The notes beneath the pieces are model-generated. The model saw nothing but the letters and a program-made list of their open reading frames with translations, searched no databases and was not told the DNA's origin. Both the position numbers and the translations under genes were made by a program. Below are positions 11,672 through 23,600 of a stretch of DNA of 64,000 bases, piece after piece. Each line of letters starts with the position of its first letter. Position 1 is the stretch's first letter. This DNA is from Mytilisepta virgata. Lineage: Eukaryota; Mollusca; Bivalvia; Mytilida; Mytilidae. The stretch spans positions 8,058,255 to 8,122,254 of the forward strand of contig CM051512.1 in NCBI GenBank assembly GCA_028015205.1, read 5' to 3'.

Positions 11672-12625
11672 TTTTAGTCCAGTAAAACTAAGTTTTAACC
11701 TCAAACTAATTGCAACAGGAAATGTTTTAGTTTTAATTTATAGCATTAAGCCCCAAATATACACAGAAAAAAGTCTCATAAAATCTTTCCTGAGGAAAAC
11801 TCAAAATCAGCATTTTTAATTTCCTATGGAAATTAACATTGGAAAGGGGAGACAAATCCGCAAAAATTAGTCTTTTTTTTGTCAGTTTTTGGTTGATTTT
11901 CTTAAAATTCATGTAAAGTATGATACTTTGACGGGGTTATAAGTTCGTATTTTAATAAATTATATAATCTTCTGCTCATGAAATGCACAAAACCGAAGTG
12001 TTATGGGTATTTTTATTTTTTTTTTTGCACATTTTTCATTAAAGAAATTGCAAATTTGTGGCTTTGTGACCACTTTGAAAAAATATTGTGAAAATTTCGT
12101 ATTGCTTTTATCTGTAAATTATATTTGTTCAGCGTCTACCTTGTTTAAAGAAACTTTAAACCACAAAAAGAATAATATATGCTTAATCATTTTTATTGAA
12201 TTTGAGATTCTTTACCTTGACATGTTGAAAAATTTAATAAATGGTCAACTAAAGAATTGTGAAATCTAGGTTGTAGCTTGATAAAAGATATTAAAGCACC
12301 TTTAGAGTTGTTTGTTATACTCTAAAGACGGCTAAAATATCAAGAATCAATATATTTTGCTGAATAGAAGCGGTAAAGTTATAATTTTGTATCAATTTTT
12401 ATTGATATTTCTGACTTTTTTGCAGAGTTATCTCCCATTTTCAATGCAAATCTCCATAGGAATTTTAAAATCGTGATTTTTTAGTCTTCCTCAAGTGAGA
12501 TTTTGTTGGACTTTTTTCTGTGTATATTTGGGGTATAATGCTAAAGATTAAAACTTAAAAATTTTATTTTGCAATTACTTTAAGGTTAGGGTAAAATTTA
12601 TGCTAGATTGACTGGACTATTTTAG
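11672..12625. mobile_element. DNA element with ~190-bp terminal inverted repeats
   Basis: The left arm (about 11672-11868) and right arm (about 12424-12625) are inverted copies: TTTAGTCCAGT at the left end against ACTGGACTATTTTA at the right, and CCCCAAATATACACAGAAAA against TTTTCTGTGTATATTTGGGG further in. The interior (~550 bp) has an AT-rich 88-codon frame (12003-12269) with no recognised domain. Long arms and no transposase suggest a non-autonomous or foldback element; the superfamily is unknown. Confidence 0.75.
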
Positions 12626-13073
12626 GATATTATATTTATCTTTGATTGCTGTTCATGGGTTTGTGATGTAACGGGTGTCGTAAATGGAGCTGGACATTTC
12701 ATTTCAGTTCACATAGCACGTGATATTATATAATTGCATTGTTTTATGTTGATAATTTTTCTTTCGTCGGTTTGTAATTTTAGTTCTTTTTTTTACTTAT
12801 GATAGTCTAGTATCCCCTTTTCGTTTTTCTCCTCCCAGATATCACACACTTGTCTGTGTCTGGTTTTAAGCTCATAAACGTCTCCAAAAGTTTTTTGTTT
12901 CGGAAATGTCTCCCGGATATTTTAGAGTGGCGTGTTAAAATTTTGTGCTTTGGGTAATTGAGGGAATTTTCAATCTGTTTTCTATATCGGTGCTGATCTC
13001 ATTTTGTGAAAAAAATATACAATAGATCTTAAATATTGTCATCTTGTGACCGGTTATTAAAGGCTATTTTTAT
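12626..13073. other. Non-coding stretch
   Basis: Nothing recognisable beyond T-rich text. Confidence 0.4.
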
Positions 13074-13355
13074 TTAAATTTCCTTCATCATAAAAGTTAA
13101 TTTTAAACTCCACGATAGTTTAAGTACATAGATAGAAGCAGATTTATTTTCCACACAAAATTTCACATATTCGTGACAAATTTCATAGAGGGGCATTAAA
13201 TACGGAGAAAAACCTTGCCCTTCATATAACAAGTTCAAGACGGCTTCTATTATTACGTGTTGATGGGACACATCCTCAAGGCCAACCAACAAAATTGACA
13301 CATGTATTTTTGACTTATCGGTAATAAATTTTCTACTTAATTTTTTGTATGTCAC
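13074..13355 (-). other. Unrecognised 93-codon open frame
   Basis: The central part (VSILLVGLEDVSHQHVIIEA and on) looks more protein-like than the surrounding AT-rich translations. No family was recognised and no good flanking splice sites or promoter were identified. It may be a pseudogene exon or a chance frame. Confidence 0.2.
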
Positions 13356-15050
13356 GTTATTTTCTTGTTTCCGTTCTTTTTTTTTTTGGAGTGATGCTTG
13401 AAAGAAGTATTATTTACATATTTACAAAGTACATGATGTAAGAAAGATAACTCGTAACCTAATTTTATGATTGGGGAACGAGGATTCGATCAATAGATAA
13501 TGAATAAATAAATAAAAAAGATTTAAACAATTTAGCAATTATTAAAAGTATGCTACAATATTTTCAGCTTAATTATTGCTAAATAGCAACATAGATGAAT
13601 TAACAGAAAAACTAAATAATATTTTCATTGTGTATATACATTGTATTTGTTCTTTTATACGATGTATGACAAACTTCAGGGTTCGGATATACTGTGTTTA
13701 TTTTCTGATAATCTTATCAAACTCAAAGTTTCAGAACTTCTTACCACTTAAACGTGTCATGGTAATAATCAAGTTTTATATACTGAAGGGCCGATTTACA
13801 GCCATTATATGTCCGTATTGTATTGAGGATTGTGTCCATTTGGCCAGCTAAGTAGCCTAAAATTTCTTTGGATTATAAATTTCTTTATTTTGTCATGGTT
13901 TGTTTGTTTATATTGTCGTGGCAAATTATTATCCTTAAAGGAAACAACGATCGTATTTTTATCGAAATGGGAAGGGGGGAGGGGGGGGGGTTAAAATGAA
14001 ATACAAGCTACCATGATAATTTTGTGATAACTGGAGGCAGGCTAAAACATTTGGTAAAAATACAAGATTAAATATTACTAGGAATCAAATGGTGTTGTAT
14101 TTTGAAAAAAAGTGTTACATGTCCTAAAGCGCACCAAAAAATCTGGTATGCGTATTCCGAAACTCTAAAACATCTGGTTTATTTAACTGAATCATCCACT
14201 AAAAGACACACCCTAAGCTAGGGATACATATACCGCCGAATTTCGAAACACACAGACACAATGTGATATATGTACGATTTGATTAGAGTTTCTTCTAATT
14301 CCAGACCCAAGCAATTTAAACATTTCAATGTATTAGGTTGTATAACTCAGCTGAGCACTTTCAACTTTGAGAGTAAATACAAAAATTAAAAACCTTTTGC
14401 ACAGACACCACACTCATGCTGGTCACAGACAATGAATATACCAAATATCAAGTTCCTATTCTCTATAATGATTGTAAGTAATTTTTTCTTTGCTTTACGT
14501 CACAGCAGGTGAAAAAGTTATCGCCAGATAGAAATCAAGAAACATGCACAAAAATGAGGTTTCCACACTGGGACATATGCGACTGATCAGAAATGGGCCA
14601 AAGGGGGAAAACAAATGTACAATAACCTAACCTCACGCGAAATGCTTGACAGGTTCTGAATTTCGTCAGACGGAAACAAATATAATTTCGCCATACCGGC
14701 AAAAAAAAAAAAAAAAAAAAAATCGCAAATCACAACGTTGCCCTCACTTCCAAATGATTTTTTTGTTAACATCTTCAATAACCTGACACATTTGTAATAA
14801 GTGTTCTGAGACAATAAACAACCCCTCCCCGTTTAAATGTCCATGTTTGACAAATTTCACTTCTTTCTCCAAATATTATTTATAGATATGCTTTATTACT
14901 CGAAATGTACTTTTATTGATATATCCGAAGTTGAATATTAAGACTTTGAACCTTTCTGTACAACAACTTTAGAACAACTATCAAGTTTCTATCTTTTAAC
15001 AATTTCAGTTTATGAGGAGTTTCGCCTCAGCTCGGATTTGTGATTTCCGG
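13356..15050. other. Non-coding stretch
   Basis: No gene recognised. Contains a G-rich run near 13973-13990 and a poly-A tract at 14701-14721. Confidence 0.45.
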
Positions 15051-15205
15051 ATTGAGAATATTCTCCCATTGGAGGGAGGGGCAACAAAATATTTGTCGAG
15101 TGTCATCTCATCAATCATGTCAGCAGAAGCCGACTTTTAATATTCTAAAACTATTCCCCCATTGGAGGGAGGGGCAACGAAATATTTGTTGAGTGTATAT
15201 ATTCT
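15051..15205 (+). repeat. Short direct duplication
   Basis: CCCATTGGAGGGAGGGGCAA followed by ATATTTGT(C/T)GAGTGT occurs twice, at about 15064 and 15158, in the same orientation about 94 bp apart. Confidence 0.8.
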
Positions 15206-16254
15206 AAAACAGGACATTCAGAAAAAGCTGAGTGACAATATATTCACCGAATATCAAGTTTTTACCAAGTGTTTCATATAACATGCACAAAGGTTTCGTA
15301 CAAAAACTGCGAATCTCCTTCTGGAATTCCGCCGTAAGGTCGACTAATACAATCACAGTATATATATATATATATATTTTTCGCAACGCGACAGCACTGA
15401 TGAAGGATCTCAGTGATCCGAAAAAATTTTGCTGAGTTTGAATTATTTTTATAATTCAAAATGTCTTTTGTTTTATTTTGATGTTGTTTTGCAACTTTTT
15501 AGACGTTTATAACTGAGTTTATCGAAACATTCAAGATAAGAATATTCTGGAAATCTCCATGCACATTTATATATATTTTAATATATAAGAAAATATACAC
15601 TGAAGATCAATGCAGGCATTTTTTTCCCATATGTTTGTGTTGTTAATGTGGTCAAAGCATTAAAGTAAAGTGATTTTTTTCATAAAACAATTTTGGGACC
15701 AAAGGACATACTGAAAGAGAACATATATTATAGAGAGCAAACCAAAAAATAGTTATTATTCATTCACAAATTAAATTAAACATACAATATACCGTTTAAT
15801 ATCGGTTAATAGGTGTTGAATTCATGGATTAAATTAGACGTTTTCAATAAAACGTGATGTATGAAAATTGTTACTTGTTATATTTTACTCGACAGGATGA
15901 GAATCATACACTGTTTGTTATAGATTATTTAATTACCTAAACACCTTTAAAAGACTACATGTATTTTTAGACATATTTCTTACCCCTCCTACCCCAACAT
16001 TACCCTATAAAAATGCAACGTATTTTTTTTAACAATATTTGTACAATACAAATTCTTTATTATTCCTAATTAAAGAGCATATAAAAGACTATTTTTATAA
16101 ATTATAAACACCAAGCTTCATACAGATCAAAAATGCTTCAAAAATCTTTTTGTGCGGAGTCAAAACCGTCATTCACATTACATATGTATACACAGTTAAC
16201 ATAAGAAATGCGCAAATATTGACTTAATCATCATGCCATTTATTTTCATTTCAG
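15206..16254. other. Non-coding stretch
   Basis: No gene recognised. Includes an (AT)n run at about 15358-15378. Confidence 0.4.
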
Positions 16255-16433
16255 TGATAACATCTGGATCCAGAAACTTCGAGAGATCCCTGGTCGGTCA
16301 CCGTGGGAGGCATCCAAACTGGCATCTCATATTTCAACTCCATATTTGGATCAGATCACTCGTAACATACATGACAGAAGACAGTACAAATTCACTTAAA
16401 TCATAAAACTGAAAGAAGAACACGAAATTTGAG
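16255..16433 (+). other. Candidate exon upstream of UNC45 (5' UTR, or last exon of another gene)
   Basis: It is bounded by a good acceptor (TTTTCATTTCAG ends at 16254) and a strong donor (GAG|GTAAGA at 16434), and is less AT-rich than its surroundings. The UNC45 start codon directly follows an acceptor (TTTACAG|ATG), so a non-coding 5' exon must lie upstream, and this is the best candidate I see. It has a short internal ATG frame of about 12 codons. Alternatively, one frame reads LREIPGRSPWEASKLASHIS and stops at 16397-16399, which could be the end of a coding exon; but the strong donor after the stop favours the UTR reading. Confidence 0.35.
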
Positions 16434-17076
16434 GTAAGAAATGGATTAATTATCATCTGAACTTCAGTCTACAGACTTTAATAGGTTTTTTAATGAAATT
16501 TAGAGTAGCTCTTCTGTATGAAGGTACAGATGTATTTTAATTCACTTCCTGTAAAACTGAAAGTCGGCATGAAAATTTAGCTGCGTACAAATTGTTCCTA
16601 AGAATTTTTCCAACACAATCTTGGTGTTAGTATCGTCATCCTGTATATCACTTAATTATAGGTTTCCTTTATTTTGGGCAAGATTTACATTAGGCATCGA
16701 ATACGGATAAGCGACCCTGATCATGGCTGGCTGATGTTCCGTTTCATTTGACACTGATAGTGGTGTATCATTTTTCTGCTTTAATAATAATCAATATTTA
16801 AGTCCCAACTAAAAACTCAATCATATAGCCTATGATCTTCAGTTAACACTAGGTGCAGCACTGGGCGGACACATCGATTGTAAACATTGTACATGTATCT
16901 GGTACCCAAATCATCTATAGATAGGTGATAAAGATTTCTGAACCCAGTTTTCAAATAACTTCTGCAAAAAAAGCTCCACCTGGCATTAGTTGAACATCCT
17001 ATATAGCCAATATAATTTTCTTATTTTATGAATGATTGAATTTTTTTAGAGCAAGATTACATATACGGAAGCAAGT

Positions 17077-17242
17077 CATTTCGTACCTCTGCCATTTCGT
17101 ACTACATATTAATTTTCCATGAGGTACGAAATGGTATACATACAAATCTTCCATGAGGTACGAAATGGTATACATGTAAATATTCCATGAGGTACGAAAT
17201 GGTCAATGTACGAAAAGGCCAGGGTATGAAATGGGGGGTACT
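17077..17242. repeat. GGTACGAAATGG short repeats
   Basis: TCCATGAGGTACGAAATGGT occurs three times in direct orientation (about 17117, 17150 and 17185), with ATTTCGTAC inverted copies just upstream (about 17078 and 17094) and degenerate copies after. Confidence 0.8.
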
Positions 17243-17279
17243 AAATGACTATAATTCACATATACAATGAATAGACAAG

Positions 17280-18475
17280 TGTAACAGGGCTTCCCTCATG
17301 TATGATAGAAGTTATAGAACCATAACAGGTTATAACCACCCTCCATTAGTGCTAATGGAGTACTCTCATTTGGTAAAGCGGTGGACTATTGTACCAAAGG
17401 TTATGGCCTTGATCATGCTTTACTGTTACATCGGTGCCAAACTAAAGAACCCACGGTTGTCAAAAAGGGCTAGTTGGCAAATGGGCTAAGGTTGGATATC
17501 GTCATCGTAGGACGATGACTCTTGAGGTGGGGGGAGCCCGCCATTAGCTGCTCTAGTGGAGTACACCTTTATCTCAGTTCGTAGAGCGGTGGACTACTGT
17601 ATCAAAGGTTCTGGGTTAGATCCCTGGTTGGTGCGGTGGGTAATTTTGGAAAACAAATCATGCTCTATTGATACATTGGGGACAAACTAAAGAACTCACG
17701 AGTGGTTGTCAAAAAGGGCTAGTTGGCAGATGGGCTAAGGTTGGATATCGTCATTGTAGGACGTGGCTCTTGAAGTGGGGGGAGCCCGCCATTAGCTGCT
17801 CTAGTGGAGTACTCCTTAATCTCAGTTGGTAGAGCGGTGGACTACTGTATCAAAGTTTCTGGGTTTGATCCCAGGTTGATGCAGTAGGTAATTTTGAAAG
17901 AAAAGTCATGCTATGCTGTTTCATTGGTGCCCATCTAAAAAACCTATTGTTGTCAAGGACTAATTGGCAAATGGGTTGACAATGGTATATTTTAATCACA
18001 AGACGATGACGGTTGAGGTGGGGGGGGGTGTAACAAGACTTCCCTCTTATAGAAAAGAAGTAGTAGAACAGGTTTATAACCTTCCTCCATAAGCTGTACA
18101 GGTGGGGTACTCCTTTCGCTCAGTTGGTAGGGCAGTGAACTGCTGAACCAAAGGTTCTGGGTTCAATCTTCCAATCAGGGTTTTGTATCCACATTTGTTC
18201 CTATAAACCCCCGACATCACACATTCATATTTTGTGGGTCGGAAGTGAACGATTTTCATTGGCTTTTCTCAAGGTCAAAAGAGAATCCAATTGCATAGTA
18301 GGTAGAATTTTCTAGGTCACACACCAGACCGCAATATTTTCAACCCGCAAAATATGAATGTGTTATGTCAGGAGTTTGTAGGAATGAACGTGGATACAAA
18401 ACCCTGACTTGGGAGTATGATCTTTGGTTTGTGCAGTAGGTAAATTTGGGAGACAAATCATGTTTAGCTGACTAC
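17280..18475 (+). repeat. Tandem array of four tRNA-like units
   Basis: Four units align on a tRNA-like core: box-A-like CTCAGTTGGTAGAGCGGTGG and box-B-like GGGTTTGATCCC (best in unit 3, 17820-17875). The GTGGAC anchor recurs at 17381, 17589, 17837 and 18135 (spacings 208, 248, 298). Unit 1 lacks box B, and unit 4 has a MITE inserted beside its box B. Between cores is a shared tail with GGGCTAGTTGGCA and GGGGGGAGCCCGCCATTAGC. It resembles a tRNA-derived SINE that became tandem; no intact tRNA gene is claimed. Confidence 0.75.
18168..18416. mobile_element. MITE nested in the fourth tRNA-like unit
   Basis: Arms of about 73 bp (18168-18240 and 18342-18416) are inverted copies, e.g. CAGGGTTTTGTATCCAC against GTGGATACAAAACCCTG. 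They split the box-B region of unit 4: TTCTGGGTTCAATCTT lies before and ATGATCTTTGGTTTGTGCAG after. ATCTT on both sides may be the target duplication. Confidence 0.7.
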
Positions 18476-19026
18476 ATATAAGACAGTTTCAGTATTTTTA
18501 GCATGCAAATAAATTTGGACAAAAGGCTTTTGATTCCCGTTGGAAATTAGTGAAGATTTCAGGTATGAAATTTGAAAAGCCATCAGCATTTATGAGAATG
18601 GTCTTAATAGTAGATGCTAGTCTGTTGGATGAGGTGAAAAATGCAGGCTGTCCTACATTTAGAGAATACCCTTAGCCCCTTTAAAGACTCCTGTTGATGT
18701 TGAAAAAGACTGAAATGCTGCTTCAGGGCCATTCGTGCATCTGTCAAGTGGATAGAGCATTTGTTGATATAACTGGTTTTTCAATCCTGTTTTAATAATT
18801 ATGTTTAAATTAAAGAATAAGAAAATAAAAAAAATAACAGTGTTATGGTCCCCACCATCATATCAGAGTGGTAGAAGTCAAGTTATTAAAGATCATTGGT
18901 CGCAATTCATAATTTATGTTAATGAGCTTGAAACTGACACTTCATCAGATCTGTTGTTGATAGATTTTAAATCATAAAACCATCTGTGCATTCTGTTAAA
19001 ACCAGCAATGGTGTCAATGTTTTATA
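18476..19026. other. Non-coding stretch
   Basis: Nothing recognisable. Confidence 0.4.
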
Positions 19027-19272
19027 CACTGGAAGTCCCTAAACCAGCCCCTCTGAAAACCAGATTCCTCCGCAAACCGAATGCTTTATTCCGGATCCGG
19101 AATTTTCACCTATATTTTCAGGTAAATAAATCCTCAAAAAACTGGTCCCTCTGAATTCCAAATACCGGAGACAATTTGTAGTACTAAACATATATATTTC
19201 TGTCAAATACACCTCTGAAAACCTGCCAATTTTTACTGTCAGATAGCTGTTCAGTTTACAGAGGTTCCACTG
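19027..19272. mobile_element. Tigger/pogo-like MITE
   Basis: Flanked by TA on both sides (19025-19026, 19273-19274). Its right end, read as complement, is CAGTGGAACCTCTGTAAACT, close to Tigger/pogo termini; the left end CACTGGAAGTCCCTAAACC is an imperfect match. At ~246 bp it is non-coding. Confidence 0.65.
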
Positions 19273-20488
19273 TACTCTTTTCAAGCTACATACTTAAACG
19301 TCGAGCAAAAGCTTAAAAATTAAGGCTGAAGCATCAAAATTATTACAGCTGTCAGCAGCTTAGTTAATGATATGGTATAAAAGTGCAAACAATGGTTTCA
19401 AGTTAAATTTTTAAAATTTATATACATGTAGTATGTTTTGGAATTGACAGTCTCTAAGGCTATCATTTTAGTCTTAATTTTTACCTACTGTATAATAACC
19501 AGTACCGGTAAGTTGTAGAGTTCAAACCTTCTTGGCCATCTTTATGCACGTTGGGCTATTTACTTTTGTGTTGGTCCCTTAAGAATTGAGACATCAAGGC
19601 CCAGCTTCCTCCTTATTTCTCTAAGAGTCACTGTTGACCATACGGAAATTCAAAGTTGCAGACATTATTGACTAAATACTCATTCGTAAAATATTTTAAC
19701 TTTCATATATAAACTTATAACAAGGCATAACGATCCTACATTCCGTTGTCGGTGGGGTCAACATTTAAATTCACTCTCTGGTTAAAGTTTTTAAAACAAT
19801 AACTTTTTTAAACTATCTTGCATTTTTACCAAACTTGGACAGAAGCTTGTTCATGATCAAAAGATAGTATCAAGTGGAAAATTTTGTAATAATTTTTTCC
19901 AATTTTTCCATATTGTTCATGATCAAAGTTGTATGCAGAGGAAATTTTTATATTAATTATTTTCTATTTTTCCATATTTTACTAATAAATAGACTTAGTT
20001 TTTCTCCCAGTTAACATTACATACAGTCTGCGGTTAAAAAAAAACTTTAATTACTTTCTTAAACCATCCTGGATTTTTACCAAACTTGAACAGAAACTTC
20101 TTCAGGATCAATAAATAACATGTGGAGAAAAATTATGTACATTCCACTATGGCACTGAAAACATAGACAACAGCGAAAGCAGGCTAGACACTGGGTTCCG
20201 TGGAACCATTACAAATTTTTTACACATATTGCAAAATGCATTGAAAGACAAATCTGTCAGTTTTATAAGGAGGCACAACAGACAAACAATGTTGCATTAT
20301 ATTGGACTTAGTAAAGATATCAGTAGTGTTGTAGGCATATACTGTAAACTGTGGATTCCTTAGACACATCAAGGACCAAAAAAAAAAGACATAGGGTTTA
20401 TTCAAATAGGTAAAATTTGTGATTGAGAAAATGATATTTTAGTGTATTTTCATTAATTTTTCTTTTAATTAGAAAAATTTCTTTACAG
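19273..20488. other. Intergenic or UNC45 5' intron sequence
   Basis: No coding region recognised. CATTTTTACCAAACTTGGACAG-type text at about 19820 recurs at about 20075, suggesting a diverged repeat. Confidence 0.4.
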
Positions 20489-20690
20489 ATGGCAGATGCA
20501 CAATTTTTACGTGAACAAGGAAACAAATATTTTAAGGATGGTGATATCGATAGTGCCGTGGCTTGTTACACGAAAGCATTAGACCTTGGAGATCTGAAAG
20601 ATGCAGATAAAGCCATTATATATAAAAACAGAGCAGCTTGTCATCTCAAAAAGGATCGATACAAAGAGGCGGTCCAGGATGCAACTTCTT
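20489..20690 (+). CDS. unc45: UNC45 exon 1 (residues 1-67)
   Basis: Encodes TPR1 and TPR2 ([13 protein letters not shown] and [13 protein letters not shown]). The exon starts exactly at the ATG after TTTACAG and ends TCTT|GTAAGT, phase 1. The frame running on to 20770 is intron read-through. Confidence 0.93.
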
Positions 20691-23600
20691 GTAAGTATGA
20701 CAGAGTTAGCATATTATTCTATATTGTTGTCTTTGGCTGTTTTATATGCTATAATTTTAAAAAATTATGAGAAGGATGAAATATTTCTACCAGGAGGATA
20801 GTTAAATGTTATATTTTCAGTGTGTGGAAAAACAGCTTTCTATGTGACTGGGTTTTTTTGTAAAGCTATGGCGAAATAAAAATATATATGTGTGGTTCCT
20901 GTTTCCATACTTACCCTTTTTTTGGTACACACCCTTAAGATTTTTTGACATTTTTAAACAAGCCAATCACATCTTCCAGATTGCTCTTAGTGTGAGTTCT
21001 CATGTAGGGAATAAACTAACAGGTGGTGTAAAATGTGAAAAGAATATGACTGGTATAATTGAACTTAGAATGAAAGAAATCCATTTTCCAATTTCTGTGT
21101 AAATAGTTGATTTGTTCCTGTTCCAATTCTAACAATTGCTCTTTGTATTTGAGTATGTAGAATTGTAGTGTATTTAATATGTAGAAATCTACACACATTT
21201 AAAGAAATACACTAAAATTCTAATTTTCTTGATGATAAAGTAACACTTTAAATGGCAAATCTCTTTAAATACTAGTTAAACAGTTTTATTCCTTTTTACA
21301 ATAAAATTCTGATCATTTCTGTGAACCCATTATCTTACACCTTCTGATATTTCAAGACTTGGTAAGTTTTAAGATTTCTATGGAAAAAGTATGAAATAAC
21401 TTAAAATATTCTGATAAGAAGCCTACTCTTACTGAAATTTAAATGTACATATATAAATATATTTTATTTTATAGCACTAGATTTGGCACCAGATGATCCT
21501 AAAGCTTTGTACAGAAGATGTCAAGCCTATGAAAAGTTAAATAAAGCTGAAGAGGCATACAAAGATGCTGCAGCTTTAGTGAAAGCTGACCCTAAAAATA
21601 CTGTTGTGCAACCTATACTTAAAAGGCTTAATCCTATTATACAGGAAAAGGTAGGTAGTCACACTGCTGGAATACTGACATAAGTCAGGGGAGGTAAACA
21701 GTTCTGCTACCCCTTACATTACAATAATATATATAAATGTACACGTCCATGTTTGTCTAAACTCCAAAAACATTTTCATCATAAAACAAAATAGGAGATG
21801 CACTATTGAACTGTACATTCAGTGGTGTAGAAAAAGTTGTGGATGGGACATGCCTGCCCCGTTTCATTACCATAGTATGAAGAAATGGCAAAGTCCATGT
21901 TTTCTGTGGAAAACTCCAAAAATCATTCTGATAAAAAATAATATTATAAGTGGTGCACAATTCCACTTTGTACTGAAGATTCTGTGAGAGTTTCAGTGAA
22001 CTCCATTCACTTGTGTATAAGTAGTTGCAGTTAATAGGTGAGGGCGAGCAGATGGTCAGACAAACAGACACTGAGCATGGTATACAAAAAGATAAGAAAT
22101 TAGGCTGAATCTGAAAATACTGTGAAATATTCTCCTTGGACAAGGGAGATAACTGACAAAATTTTTTCATTGTAGATGTTGTGTGATACCAGTTAATAAA
22201 CATACAGTATTTGAGAAAATTATGCTTTATCAGCAGATTTAAATATAAAAATGTGTAAAACCAAAAATATGTACATTACTGTACCCTGATTCAGATTTAA
22301 AATTGATTATTGCAGACCTTTAATATACTTTACAATTGTCAATATATTTGAAATAGCTTTCTGGGACTCCCATCCTATTAAAAGACTGAATCATTGTAAA
22401 TGACATTATTGTTTGAAATTATTCAAATTTATGAAAAAAAAACCAATTGCTTTTTTTCTAGGTCAAAGAACAGAATAGCACAAGTTCAAAGGTTACTCAG
22501 ATGTTTAATTTGACCTTTGATCCAAGCTGTGATAAAGAAAAAAGGATACAGGTAAATACAATGTAGCTGCCCTTTTTGTGTGTTTTTTTTAAAACTTTTT
22601 TCGTTTATGTACCAGTACACAAAGTACCAAAGCTTCTTTCCCATAAATTAGATACACATGAGAAAGATTGGATATGGAGTTCTAAAATGTCTAGAAGACA
22701 GTATTCCATCTCCGAATTCAACAGACCAAAAGTATATGTATCTACATTGTAAGTTTAAAAAAAAACTACTGTTCTACAAAATAACTGGCAACTATCTGAT
22801 TGATACCATATTTGGGCTAAAACAGGCAATTTCTGAAATTGTCTTTAATAATAATAATTGTGTATTGAATATTGATGATTAAAAACTATATTATTTTCTT
22901 TCTACTAGTTCATTATTTTTAGAAAATGTTAGGCAAATAGAAAAATACATATGTTTCTGTATATAGGAAATGTTAGGAAAATAAAACATACTTTTCCATA
23001 TATAGAAAATGTTAGGCAAAGGAAAGAACAAGTAAGTTTCTGCTAATATGCTATAAAACTTTAAGGATGGTAGGTATGCAAAAACTTTTAGTTTTCTAGA
23101 AATCTTAACTGGTATTGGGGGGGGGGGGATGTCTAGAGGTTCCTGACTTGGGATATATGTATGTTTTGTAATTTCATTTTTAGGCAGCGAACAACTTGAT
23201 AGTACTTGCTAAGGAATCGGCTGGAGCTAAATTTATCTGTGAACAAAATGGTATATCTAAACTTAAACAGATGTTAGAGGAGAGAGATGTGGATATCATC
23301 CAAGCTGCTCTAAGGACCTTATCGTGTCTTAGTGATGGTTCAAAGGAAAGGGTAAGACAGACTGCATAACTTTGGTAAATTTAATGTCAAAGGGTTCAAC
23401 AAAATCAGTTTGATTCATTCAGTAGTTTAAGTAACCAATTTTCTGAAGATTGGAAGGTTCATAAAAAATCGTCAAGATAACTATGAAGTGAGTTTTTTGC
23501 CTCGCCTGCGACGAAAAGTGGCGAAGGCGAGATATAGGTATTATTTTCCAGCGGCAGCAGCTGACACCTGGCTAGGGACCTTGACCTCAATTTTATGCTC

